Part shown: one piece after another, positions 1 to 7,613 of the stretch
Layout: each line of letters starts with the position of its first letter
How positions within the stretch are numbered: position 1 is the stretch's first letter
NCBI GenBank assembly: GCA_937901225.1
Contig: CALCGX010000148.1
Span: forward strand, 1-43,349
Direction: 5' to 3'
Length of the DNA: 43,349 bases
From: an uncultured Bacteroidales bacterium
GTDB lineage: Bacteria; Bacteroidota; Bacteroidia; Bacteroidales; Paludibacteraceae
The notes under the pieces: model-generated
The model's input: the letters and a program-made list of their open reading frames with translations, nothing else
Told to the model about the DNA's origin: nothing
Database searches by the model: none
Program-made: the position numbers and the translations under genes

Positions 1-253
1 GCGCGGCGAGGTCGCGCTGGATAGCGGGGATGGCCTCCCAGCAGCGCAGGACCTCACGGCCCAGCTCGCTTGGGCGGACATGGGCGCGGGCTGGGCTATC
101 GCCGCACAGCTCCCCCAGGAGCGGGCGGCGCCCTTCGGTACAAAGGGTGATCAGGTAGATGCCTCTACCTGCATAGTTGCAATACTGACTACGTCGATGG
201 GTGAGTGAAAGTGATCGATAGTCCCGTGGATGTATATGAGTCTCGTGCTCCAT
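1..253 (-). CDS. RAYT/IS200-like transposase, N-terminal part (cut by window edge)
   Basis: The minus strand is open from an ATG at 253 to the window edge, about 84 codons with no stop. The N-terminus carries a short H/R-rich stretch and then a segment of the type CNYAGRGIYLITLCTEGRRP. This matches the start of the REP-associated tyrosine transposase (RAYT, IS200/IS605-related HUH) family, where an Y/G-x-Y-F-V/I-T-x-x-T motif forms the first strand of the domain. The HUH motif and catalytic Tyr would lie beyond the edge and cannot be seen. Base composition is far richer in G and C than the AT-rich DNA to its right, so the accessory island seems to start just after it. A lone TATCTTTG box (282-289) lies upstream. 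The family call rests on one motif. Confidence 0.6.
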   Translation of the reverse strand, partial: MEHETHIHPRDYRSLSLTHRRSQYCNYAGRGIYLITLCTEGRRPLLGELCGDSPARAHVRPSELGREVLRCWEAIPAIQRDLAA

Positions 254-334
254 TTTGCGCCGTTTTTTTTGTAAAACGCTGCAAAGATACTACACCAAAC
301 TGCTAAAACCTGTCAGTATGGCGAGAAAAAGTTC

Positions 335-370
335 AAAAAAAATGCAGAAAAGTGATTTTTTCTGCATTTT
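335..370 (-). terminator. Rho-independent terminator (strong, minus reading)
   Basis: Read on the minus strand, TGCAGAAAA (366-358) pairs with TTTTCTGCA (351-343) and is followed by eight Ts. It would stop leftward transcription coming from the 719-1495 gene before the transposase. A shorter T-run makes it weakly bidirectional. Confidence 0.7.
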
Positions 371-397
371 TGATTCTAGCTCCTGAGCCTTATTGCC

Positions 398-432
398 AAA
401 TTCTACTAATTTTGCACAAATTAGCAGAATTT
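398..432. repeat. 15-bp inverted repeat
   Basis: AAATTCTACTAATTT (398-412) and AAATTAGCAGAATTT (418-432) are inverted copies with one mismatch around the loop TGCAC. There is no T-run, so an operator or small palindromic element is as likely as a terminator. Confidence 0.5.
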
Positions 433-665
433 AGTAGGTTTTTATCTAGAATTCAGACAAATACTTCAAGAATAGATATACTTTTTGCCCATGTACTCTC
501 ATGGAACGTCTATCCATCTGTATAAATATTTGATATATGAATCAGGTAATTTAGATGCGAGTACGACTATTTCCAAAATGGAAACTATCGGAAATAGTAG
601 AAATTTCGGGATAGTGAAGACAAATAAGCCCCTCTGCTTGCACGGCAGATACTCTCCCCTATCAA

Positions 666-704
666 GCAAAATGAGGAAATATTGTGATTATTTCCTCATT
701 TTGC
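666..704 (-). terminator. Hairpin terminator after the 719-1495 gene
   Basis: A perfect 16-bp inverted repeat, GCAAAATGAGGAAATA (666-681) against its complement (689-704), lies 15 bases past the stop codon. The stem itself is T-rich on its descending arm, but the T-run is short, so termination may be completed by the second hairpin at 335-370. Confidence 0.65.
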
Positions 705-718
705 CTTAAAAAAGGAAT

Positions 719-1495
719 CTACTTTTCAACAGCAATAGTAGACATGTTTAATTTCTTTCGTATATCCTCATCACATAACTTAATGAAATCAGGAAATATT
801 TCTTCTATTCTACAAAATAGTTCTATGAATATGGACAATGCTAATATCAAACTTCCAACAAAAGGTTCAAGTAATTTGCTTTCTTTCGTTAGTATTCGCC
901 TAAAGTATGTCTTGTGATTTTCCTCATCTATATACATATAACTACCCTCTACTCCATCGCCATTATTATGTACAAATTCACACAAAGCACGATACATTGA
1001 ATAATAACCAGGATATCTTTCATCAATTGCCTTCAATATATCTCCAGACCGCAATGATTTATAATAAAAAAGCGATTCGAACACTTCATCAGTAATAAAT
1101 TCTCCTTTTCTGTAACAATTTCCATATGACATTTGCATCAGTAAGTCATCTGTTGATTCTAGCAATTCTCCATTGGAAATATTATCTTTAATTTCTTTAA
1201 ACAAAACATGTAAGAATGCTGTATTTTCCATAGCACTCCGAATTAAGATTACAGCAGGGAGAATATGATTTTGTTCTATCAAGAACTTGGCAGATTCTTC
1301 AATATCACTCATTCTCCATGTCATACTTTGCAGTAGATTTATTGCTTTAAATGGTAGTTTAGATAATCTAGAGTATTTTAAATTATTCGACTCATAGATA
1401 CATAATCCCTTTAATTGTACATGCAACTCATCCCATTGGCTGTATAAATCCTCATCCTTAGTTTGGATTGCTTTGTCTTCATAAAATTCTTTCAT
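719..1495 (-). CDS. HEPN-like (DUF5677-type) hypothetical protein
   Basis: A 258-residue, mostly helical, soluble protein. It has an R-S-x-x-E segment (R86, E90) in a helix, and near the C-terminal half R169 and H176 in the segment YRALCEFVHNN, which fits the R-x4-6-H signature of HEPN RNases and the R..E plus VH pattern of DUF5677 proteins. HEPN proteins of this kind often serve as RNA-cleaving effectors in defence or toxin systems. The ATG is preceded by AAAGGAG eight bases upstream, a rare true Shine-Dalgarno in this window, and by a near-consensus promoter. It lies downstream of the SIR2/coiled-coil pair on the same strand but has its own promoter and is separated by a hairpin. The HEPN assignment is from motifs only. 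Confidence 0.45.
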   Translation of the reverse strand: MKEFYEDKAIQTKDEDLYSQWDELHVQLKGLCIYESNNLKYSRLSKLPFKAINLLQSMTWRMSDIEESAKFLIEQNHILPAVILIRSAMENTAFLHVLFKEIKDNISNGELLESTDDLLMQMSYGNCYRKGEFITDEVFESLFYYKSLRSGDILKAIDERYPGYYSMYRALCEFVHNNGDGVEGSYMYIDEENHKTYFRRILTKESKLLEPFVGSLILALSIFIELFCRIEEIFPDFIKLCDEDIRKKLNMSTIAVEK

Positions 1496-1516
1496 ACTCT
1501 TTTCTCCTTTCGCAAG

Positions 1517-1547
1517 TAAAGGTACAACATTTTTTTCAAATCACCAA
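1517..1547 (-). promoter_or_regulatory. Promoter of the 719-1495 gene
   Basis: TTG (1547-1545), a 20-base spacer, then TACCTTTA (1524-1517), one base off the Bacteroidetes TAnnTTTG box. The start codon follows about 20 bases later. Confidence 0.55.
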
Positions 1548-1602
1548 ATAATGTATATTTTTTTAGTTTTTTATCCGTTTTTGACATTATTCTTATCTCT
1601 TT

Positions 1603-1641
1603 AAAACAAGAAAGGCGGGTTTAAACCGTCTTTTTTGTTTT
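1603..1641. terminator. Hairpin terminator after the SIR2-like gene
   Basis: AAAACAAGAAAGGCGG (1603-1618) faces CCGTCTTTTTTGTTTT (1626-1641). All 16 positions pair if read as plus-strand RNA (two G-U pairs); read as minus-strand RNA two positions mismatch. Its position just past the stop of the minus-strand SIR2-like gene suggests a terminator. Confidence 0.55.
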
Positions 1642-1649
1642 AATTTTAA

Positions 1650-2648
1650 TTATTCATCTTTTATTAAATGGTCATACCAAGCCCACATTTCTTCAAAAGA
1701 GTGGATCTCTTCATGTGGAACAGGTAATGGTTCTACGAAGGATTCATCTGGCGTCGAAGGAAATATTTGACACATATGAGCCTCAAATGTTCGACGGGGA
1801 TATTGAGCTAAGCTTGACTGAAAGAAATCTGTACAATAGTCATAATGATGAGAGTGAAGAAAAGAACTCCATGAATCTATAATATCCTGCTCGTTTCTAA
1901 TATCTATAAACTCAAATTGTTCCATATTTCTCTTTAACGGAGATCCCCACGCCGACTGCATGGCACTTATTGCCTCAACATCCGACCTCGGTGCACTATA
2001 CCCAAAAATTGTTACCTTTTTCGCCTCCTTTAGACAATAATTCAACTTATTCCATTCTCTTATAATAAATCTATCCTCCTTGTAGTTTTTATGCTTGATT
2101 GGAAACATCAATTGAGTTGGTGTATAATATTTTTTATGTATCTTACCTACAGATCCTGCCCAGCCTATGCCATTATTATCCTCATTATATCCAATAGCTA
2201 CATTTCCATGTAGAAAAATTAATTGAGGTGAAGAACCATGATAATAATTCCGCCACCATGCTTGATATAAAAATGGATCCCAATTAAAAGTAGCAATTAC
2301 ATCCTTCTCGCGTAAAGACATTAACAAATAATCATAGATTGTAGGTTCTTTAGGTAATTCAAGTTCTCTAAAATAGGTGTATATTCTGTTATTTATCTCA
2401 TCTAGTAACGGAGAGGATTTATCCCATTCATAGATATTTCCGTATAGTTCCTCAAAGTTATTACATAATAGATTTTGAGGAATTTGTGAAAAAATGTCTG
2501 ATAAATCAATAACATCGGATAGTCCATTCATGGATGGCAATTGTTTTCCATGAAACTCAGGGTTACGTAAACATGAAGCGATACTGGCACCTGCACCTAA
2601 AATTACAAGGTGCATTCCTCCCATAATATTTGCATCTAATATATTCAT
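1650..2648 (-). CDS. SIR2-like NAD-hydrolase domain protein
   Basis: A 332-residue protein with a SIR2-like Rossmann fold: GAGAS near residue 18-22 for nucleotide binding, TFNWDPFL with N122, and FLHG with H147. N and H are the residues used for NAD cleavage in antiphage SIR2 domains such as ThsA, so the enzyme looks intact. No sirtuin zinc Cys set is visible, so it is the SIR2-like defence type and not a deacetylase. A GTG-started reading frame runs 14 codons further up (to 2690), but the ATG at 2648 follows GGGAGGGGAGG at good spacing and is preferred. It lies 117 bases below the coiled-coil membrane gene and is probably cotranscribed with it. Likely role: NAD depletion on infection, inferred from family. 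Confidence 0.7.
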   Translation of the reverse strand: MNILDANIMGGMHLVILGAGASIASCLRNPEFHGKQLPSMNGLSDVIDLSDIFSQIPQNLLCNNFEELYGNIYEWDKSSPLLDEINNRIYTYFRELELPKEPTIYDYLLMSLREKDVIATFNWDPFLYQAWWRNYYHGSSPQLIFLHGNVAIGYNEDNNGIGWAGSVGKIHKKYYTPTQLMFPIKHKNYKEDRFIIREWNKLNYCLKEAKKVTIFGYSAPRSDVEAISAMQSAWGSPLKRNMEQFEFIDIRNEQDIIDSWSSFLHSHHYDYCTDFFQSSLAQYPRRTFEAHMCQIFPSTPDESFVEPLPVPHEEIHSFEEMWAWYDHLIKDE

Positions 2649-2765
2649 TTCAGGAATCCTCCCCTCCCCCAGCGACCTATCCCCTTCCACACTTTACACC
2701 TTCCTTCCAAAGCACCTTGGGCATTCAAAAAGTTCATTCCTTAAAATGCGGTAATTGGAGTAGAC

Positions 2766-4121
2766 TTATTTATTCGATAATGTAGAGTGCAGTACATTAA
2801 TAAGTTTTTCAATAAGACCTGTTGATTCCTTATCTAATGAGAACTCGTCACTATTTTTACCTCTCTTTCTTAAAGGATCTTGGTGGATTTCTTTTAATAT
2901 AGTAGAAATATATTCTGCATAACGTTCTGGATCCTTTGTCCGCAACTCTTCTGAAAATGCAATTATAGATTTTGCGATCGTTGTTTTATATGCATAATCT
3001 TCTATCAAATTCTTTTGCTTAGTATATTGGTTAGCACAAAAAATAGCACCTGTTATTGTAAATGGTACCATACTTAATCTACCAATTAGATTTAAAAGTA
3101 ATTGATTATCTGTTGAATTTACGGCATCTATCCCCCAGCCAAATATAATCCAAGCACCTATTAATATAGTTATGGCCAAAAATATAATAGCCCCAATAAT
3201 CCATAATACCGTTTTCCACCATTTACGTGTATTATCCAACTGTGATGTAAATGCAGCACTTAATCCTTGTGCATTTTTAAAATGCAAAGCTTCTTTTGCA
3301 GTTTGAATCAAATGTTGTGCCTCTTCTAATGTTTTTGTATACTCCGCAGAATAATGATTTAGAGCTTCGTTATATTTTTCAGTCAGTTCCGCTTGCTTTT
3401 GTAGAATTTCTTCACGCTCAGATATTTTTGCAACAAACTCATCAAAAGTTTTTTTATGACGCTTAGCATCCTCTAAATTTTGAGAAATTGTTTGTTCATT
3501 GGTTCTGGATCTGTTCACATAATCTTTGACCTTAGAGAGTTCTGCCTCTTCATCCATAAGAAGATTTTTCAGTCCTTCCTGCTGCCTACTCAGTTCCGCG
3601 ATAGAGTTATTTACTCCTATTTTATATTCTTGTATTCCTGAATATACAGAGTTGACTTGTTCTAATAGAGATTTTATATCATTTATATCATCATTTAGGC
3701 TTGTCTTAATATGTTTTATACGTTCTATTTCTTCATTATACGCTTCTAATTTTCTTTTGTCTATTCGGACATTCCAAACTCTTATAAGAGACTTCAAAGC
3801 CTCTATTTCTGGTACTACATAAAAATGATTTCTATTATGTAAGTGATTATAAATCTGATTTAAATGATTCTTCACATTAATGCGTTCATTATAGGTAAAT
3901 AAAGATAAGAACACATTATGGGCATGTATTAAATACGCTAGATCACTAAGTAGATTTTGGACAGTGTATATTATGGTATTAATACTATATTCTTTCTCAG
4001 AACCATATAGTGGATCATCCATGTTTGTCCCTTGCTCGATATGATATTTTCGATATACAAGTAATTCACTTGATATCTTTTCATGCAATTCTTCAATTGC
4101 GATTATAGTATTAGTTTTCAT
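2766..4121 (-). CDS. Coiled-coil protein with two membrane segments
   Basis: A 451-residue protein not recognised as a named family. It has a helical N-terminal part (about 1-115), a long coiled coil (about 120-290, rich in E, K, Q with heptads), a hydrophobic segment at 301-328, a second at 341-362, and a helical charged tail. The order coiled coil, two membrane helices, short cytoplasmic tail suggests a protein anchored in the inner membrane. It is the upstream partner of the SIR2-like gene. In defence systems such a protein could be a sensor or anchor for the NADase; that is inference. Codon use and AT content match the rest of the island. There is no clear promoter box within 200 bases upstream. 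Confidence 0.55.
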   Translation of the reverse strand: MKTNTIIAIEELHEKISSELLVYRKYHIEQGTNMDDPLYGSEKEYSINTIIYTVQNLLSDLAYLIHAHNVFLSLFTYNERINVKNHLNQIYNHLHNRNHFYVVPEIEALKSLIRVWNVRIDKRKLEAYNEEIERIKHIKTSLNDDINDIKSLLEQVNSVYSGIQEYKIGVNNSIAELSRQQEGLKNLLMDEEAELSKVKDYVNRSRTNEQTISQNLEDAKRHKKTFDEFVAKISEREEILQKQAELTEKYNEALNHYSAEYTKTLEEAQHLIQTAKEALHFKNAQGLSAAFTSQLDNTRKWWKTVLWIIGAIIFLAITILIGAWIIFGWGIDAVNSTDNQLLLNLIGRLSMVPFTITGAIFCANQYTKQKNLIEDYAYKTTIAKSIIAFSEELRTKDPERYAEYISTILKEIHQDPLRKRGKNSDEFSLDKESTGLIEKLINVLHSTLSNK

Positions 4122-4345
4122 TCTTCTAATTTTAATGCATCCAACATTATATTTTTTCCTTTATTTTCTATTCAATTTTTCCCTCACTATTCGCAAATAC
4201 ATGTCTCAATCGTGAAAGCATTAACATCTATTTTTTGCTCCCATCGCCTATCGCCAATAGCCAATCGCCAATCGCCTAAACCAGCAGCTCCGCTGCCACG
4301 CCTCTCCACTCTACACCCTACACTCTACACCAGTAGCTCCGCAGC
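4122..4345. repeat. Intergenic low-complexity phrase repeats
   Basis: This gap holds short repeated phrases: ATCGCC/CCAATCGCC units (4241-4276), two related AGCTCCGC phrases (about 4284 and 4334), and CACTCTACAC units (4310-4332). Similar phrases lie at 2660-2705. No gene or promoter is apparent. Confidence 0.5.
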
Positions 4346-5662
4346 TTACATATCTTGCATGGATAGACCATAGTGAGAGATCGCATAACGTTTGAGTTGG
4401 CGAGTGGCAACTAAGAAATCCTTTGAGCGCTGCTCCAACAAGGATAGATCAATATCTTTTGATTGGCGCTTCACCTCGTAAAAAATGGCCTCCTTATTAA
4501 TCTCATTAATGGCAATGATATCTATTTCAGACTCTCCATTTCGGCTCCACCAACTATCTATGCGTGTAAACTGTTGTTGCTCAGCTAATTTCTCTTTAAA
4601 ATATTGCTCAAGCATTTTACCAGAGAAGGTTTCGTAATCTCGCTCAATGATTTGGCGCAAGGCTTCAAAGGCTTCTATCTCCAGCATGTGATTGTACTTA
4701 AACAAGAAACGGAACCAAAAAGTCAAGAAATTATCATTCAAACGATAATGAATATTGCTATTTTTAATCGTAAAAAGTGGTTTGTGCTTATGGATAATAC
4801 CATAAGTATCTTCTAACATAGTGAGATAACCGCCAATCTCTTTACCTATCATATCCTCAATCTGGCTGCGCTGTGTATGTCCGGATGCTATAGCAGTAAG
4901 AATCGAGAAGTAAATGCCATAGTCCTTGCCGAACTCTTCAATCAACAAGTTTTTGCCTTCTGACAAGAAGATAGAATCTGCTTGCACCATCGTTGCTATC
5001 ATCTTACTGCGCGTAGTAGCACCTTTATCCATCAACAATTCCACATATTTTGCTACCCCACCTGTAAAACTATATAGTGCCAACAAGTCATCTTGTGTAT
5101 AGTTAGGATTATGGTATGCCAATATCTCTTTGAGTACCGAAGGAAGGAACTTGTTGACACGAATGATGGCTGTTTGGCGATTATAGAGTGGCTCTTTGTT
5201 GCTTTCGAATATCTTGTGAATAAGTGATTGTACAGAACCTCCTACAATTAAGTTGATACGTGCTTCATTTTTATTAAGGTCCCAAATGCGCTGCATATCG
5301 CTATATATAGACGCATTGATGCGTAAAAACTCTTGAAACTCGTCAATAAAGAGGGTAATCGGTTGCTGTTTGGCTATTTGCATGATATACTCAAATATAT
5401 CCGCAAAGCGCAATACCTTACCCAACAGAGGAACACCTAATTTGGTGATTATTTCTTGTTGGTAATCCTCACACAACGCGGTTTCTGCTTTCTTGCTAAC
5501 AAAGAAATAGAGAAATGGCATCTCCTGATATGCATGCAACACAAGTGATGTTTTTCCGATACGCCTTCTACCCGTTAAGACGGTGAATTGTGCGTGTTCC
5601 AATGATTGTTGTTGAATAGTCTTGAGGGTGTCTGTTTCCCGCGCTCTATCAAAGAATATCAT
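4346..5662 (-). CDS. AAA+ ATPase with DUF234 nuclease-like C-terminus
   Basis: A 438-residue protein of the archaeal-type ATPase/DUF234 family. The Walker A motif GRRRIGKTSL starts at residue 31, the Walker B motif TLFIDEFQ is near 105, and the middle carries a winged-helix region. The C-terminal 60 residues contain ESEIDIIA followed by FYEVKR, a PD-(D/E)xK nuclease-like pattern (D and E-x-K). These single-gene ATPases are common in Bacteroidales accessory DNA; their biological role is not settled. It has its own consensus promoter with a leader of about 50 bases containing two GAAATAG copies, possibly an operator. It appears to be a stand-alone transcription unit between the SIR2 pair and the TIR cassette. 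Confidence 0.8.
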   Translation of the reverse strand: MIFFDRARETDTLKTIQQQSLEHAQFTVLTGRRRIGKTSLVLHAYQEMPFLYFFVSKKAETALCEDYQQEIITKLGVPLLGKVLRFADIFEYIMQIAKQQPITLFIDEFQEFLRINASIYSDMQRIWDLNKNEARINLIVGGSVQSLIHKIFESNKEPLYNRQTAIIRVNKFLPSVLKEILAYHNPNYTQDDLLALYSFTGGVAKYVELLMDKGATTRSKMIATMVQADSIFLSEGKNLLIEEFGKDYGIYFSILTAIASGHTQRSQIEDMIGKEIGGYLTMLEDTYGIIHKHKPLFTIKNSNIHYRLNDNFLTFWFRFLFKYNHMLEIEAFEALRQIIERDYETFSGKMLEQYFKEKLAEQQQFTRIDSWWSRNGESEIDIIAINEINKEAIFYEVKRQSKDIDLSLLEQRSKDFLVATRQLKRYAISHYGLSMQDM

Positions 5663-5721
5663 ACGTATATAAATTTGTAATGGCTATTTCCGAAATGTCT
5701 ATTTCATTTTTAATTTCGCCG

Positions 5722-5752
5722 CAAAGGTAGTGATTTATTTTGAATTACGCAA
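5722..5752 (-). promoter_or_regulatory. Promoter of the ATPase gene
   Basis: TTG (5752-5750), exactly 20 bases, then TACCTTTG (5729-5722), a perfect Bacteroidetes -33/-7 pair. The ATG is about 60 bases downstream. Confidence 0.8.
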
Positions 5753-5871
5753 ACAAAATCACAAAAAACCGACGAATATTTTCAACTTTCTCATATTTTC
5801 GTGACGAAAGTTGCTGGAGGAAGAACATCGAGTGTCTACTTTTTCGATGGCAACAGAGAAAAGTCATAGAA

Positions 5872-5902
5872 AAGAGCATCTGCTTTACAATCAAATGCTC
5901 TT
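5872..5902 (-). terminator. Terminator of the TIR cassette
   Basis: AAGAGCAT and ATGCTCTT form a perfect 8-bp stem. Read on the minus strand it ends in CTCTTTTCT. It lies about 55 bases after the stop of the last TIR gene. Confidence 0.55.
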
Positions 5903-5954
5903 GGAAAATTTATGCAATAGAAATACATTTTTTACTGAATAACGCAACTATTTT

Positions 5955-6359
5955 TTACTTTGCGTATTGTCTAATTGCGGCAACTATACTTTCAGTATTC
6001 CACTTCACATCCTTTACAGAGCGTTGATATACTTCTTGAGATATTCTCTCTTGTCCCCAAGGAATCACCCCAACAACATTCAATCCAAGTTCCTTTGCTT
6101 TATCCATTTCCCATATCATCCAATCACTATAAGAGGCATATACACCTGCTATCGCCAAAACAATATCAGAGTCTTGTAATCTTTTAGTGATATTGGCCTT
6201 TATCACGGAATCATTAGTAGAATTAATTGGTTCGGTTTTCTCTACGTGAGTATAATCCGCATAAAAATATCCGCGGTTATCCATTAATTTTTTTAATTGT
6301 TGTAAGACGTCATTGTGCTTCCAGCTATGACTAACAAATACTCTATACGTTTTTGCCAT
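5955..6359 (-). CDS. ThsB-like TIR domain protein (small)
   Basis: A 134-residue single-domain protein of the DUF1863/ThsB TIR-like type. The first strand reads YRVFVSHSW (residues 5-13), and the helix with the candidate catalytic Glu reads DWMIWEMDKA (E84), followed by GVIPWGQE. In Thoeris, ThsB TIR proteins turn NAD into cyclic or conjugated ADP-ribose signals. The frame stays open upstream for 23 codons, but those lie inside the neighbouring gene; the ATG at 6359 is 2 bases after that gene's stop and has the AATTATG context seen before many genes here. It is the third gene of a tight cassette with a TPR protein and a second TIR. No ThsA effector is adjacent, which makes the cassette unusual. 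Confidence 0.75.
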   Translation of the reverse strand: MAKTYRVFVSHSWKHNDVLQQLKKLMDNRGYFYADYTHVEKTEPINSTNDSVIKANITKRLQDSDIVLAIAGVYASYSDWMIWEMDKAKELGLNVVGVIPWGQERISQEVYQRSVKDVKWNTESIVAAIRQYAK

Positions 6360-6361
6360 AA

Positions 6362-7603
6362 TTATTCGCACATCTTTAATAATGTTATTAATCTTTCTTT
6401 TTGCTCCATATAGGTATTCTTCTCCCATTCATCTGCCATTTGGAAAAAATACTCCTCATATTTCTGCATCTTTTCTTGTTTGTCAAGTACCATGCAGCAT
6501 ATAGCATACGAGGCCAACATCCATTTAACATTCGGAATTTTAGTAATGTCCTCTAACTCTAGTCTCTGAGATAATATTTCATAAATTTCCTTTCTAATCT
6601 TCTGCGCTGCGAACTTACAATATATTTTCTCTTCATTTTTATCTTCCAATAAAGAAGCCTTCATATCGTAACAAAACGCCAAATTTTCACCTGTATAATA
6701 ATCAAAATTCAACATGTATCCTTTTTGGTAACTATCTATCGCTCTATCCAAATATGCAATATTATTTTCATTGTGTTCGCATAAACGTTTATAAATAGCC
6801 CCTCTTAGTCCAAATGTCTCTGGATCATTAGTTTCTTTTATTTCTTCTAATATACGCAACGCATCGTTTAAATAAATTTCTCGATGTTCATCATCTGTCT
6901 CTTGTTTATAGGTACATAAAGCTAATTGTTGAGTATAATATGATTCGTTAGGATACTTTTCTCGCGCTTTTTCCCAATATCTTATTGCCTCTTCAAATCT
7001 CCCTTCTTCCATATACTTGACTGCAGTTTCTGTTAAAGCAAATATACTTTCCGTCTTATCAGCTAAATCTCCTACTATTTCTCTATATTCAGTATCGTCC
7101 ATACAAGGAGGCTGCATGGTATGCAAATATTCATATAGAGGACTATCAGCAGTTGAATGTAATAAAATATAATTTAATTTCTCCTTCAATACATCCTGCA
7201 TGCGCTTAGCCTCATCCACGCCAATATCTTCACCTAAGTGTTTATAACTAAAAACACGAGTGTGGTTAATATCAAACGGAATGCTCGTAGAGGATTCCGC
7301 TCTAAGAATAATTGTAGATTGTGGTTTAACAGCATGTCGCACGCCTAATTCATAAATTGCATTAGGATTCATCGTAGAAATATCTGCTATGACAACATCA
7401 GCACGAACCAACAATGCATACATGCTACGATCTATCAAACCTGTATCTTGAATCTCGTCAGCGCGCACGCATTTTAAACCTACATCTTGTACTGCTGGCT
7501 TAATAATATTATGGTAAGTTTTATCCAGATTAATAGTTTCTCCACTCGCATAATCTGTCTTCTTACCAAACCCCATAATTACGAAACATATTCTATCTTC
7601 CAT
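6362..7603 (-). CDS. Deoxyribosyltransferase-like domain fused to TRAFs-binding/TPR region
   Basis: A 413-residue protein. Residues 5-100 look like a nucleoside 2-deoxyribosyltransferase/TIR-related Rossmann domain: ICFVIMGFG at the N-terminus, then VVIADIS and NPNAIYELG (D74, N79, N81, E85), where the Glu is the family's nucleophile. Residues about 190-410 are helical repeats resembling the TRAFs-binding (TPR-S, formerly DUF4071) domain that is linked to TIR and caspase effectors in bacterial conflict systems. The frame extends upstream by a TTG, but the ATG at 7603 sits 10 bases after the preceding gene's stop and is preferred. It lies between two TIR genes with gaps of 2 and 10 bases, so the three are surely one operon. 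A plausible role is signal receiver or NAD/nucleotide-hydrolysing effector; this is inference. Confidence 0.65.
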   Translation of the reverse strand: MEDRICFVIMGFGKKTDYASGETINLDKTYHNIIKPAVQDVGLKCVRADEIQDTGLIDRSMYALLVRADVVIADISTMNPNAIYELGVRHAVKPQSTIILRAESSTSIPFDINHTRVFSYKHLGEDIGVDEAKRMQDVLKEKLNYILLHSTADSPLYEYLHTMQPPCMDDTEYREIVGDLADKTESIFALTETAVKYMEEGRFEEAIRYWEKAREKYPNESYYTQQLALCTYKQETDDEHREIYLNDALRILEEIKETNDPETFGLRGAIYKRLCEHNENNIAYLDRAIDSYQKGYMLNFDYYTGENLAFCYDMKASLLEDKNEEKIYCKFAAQKIRKEIYEILSQRLELEDITKIPNVKWMLASYAICCMVLDKQEKMQKYEEYFFQMADEWEKNTYMEQKERLITLLKMCE

Positions 7604-7613
7604 ATCTTTTAAC

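Larger units (their letters stand above)
254..718. other. Gene-free stretch with hairpins
   Basis: I see no convincing gene here; the plus-strand reading frame at 485-709 has no family look and overlaps a terminator. The stretch holds two terminator-like hairpins (335-370 and 666-704), a 15-bp inverted repeat with one mismatch and a 5-base loop (398-412 with 418-432), and a short inverted repeat CTATTTCC/GGAAATAG (567-574 with 590-597). The last resembles the leader of the ATPase gene near 5680, which has CTATTTCC and CTATTTC. It may be the remnant of a lost gene's leader. Confidence 0.5.

Noticed and set aside
485..709. Plus-strand 74-codon frame beginning near 485
   Set aside because: It runs into the terminator stem at 666-704, has no family likeness and no promoter.
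2649..2690. Upstream extension of the SIR2-like protein by 14 residues
   Set aside because: It needs a GTG start within a pyrimidine-rich phrase repeat, while the ATG at 2648 has a good Shine-Dalgarno site.
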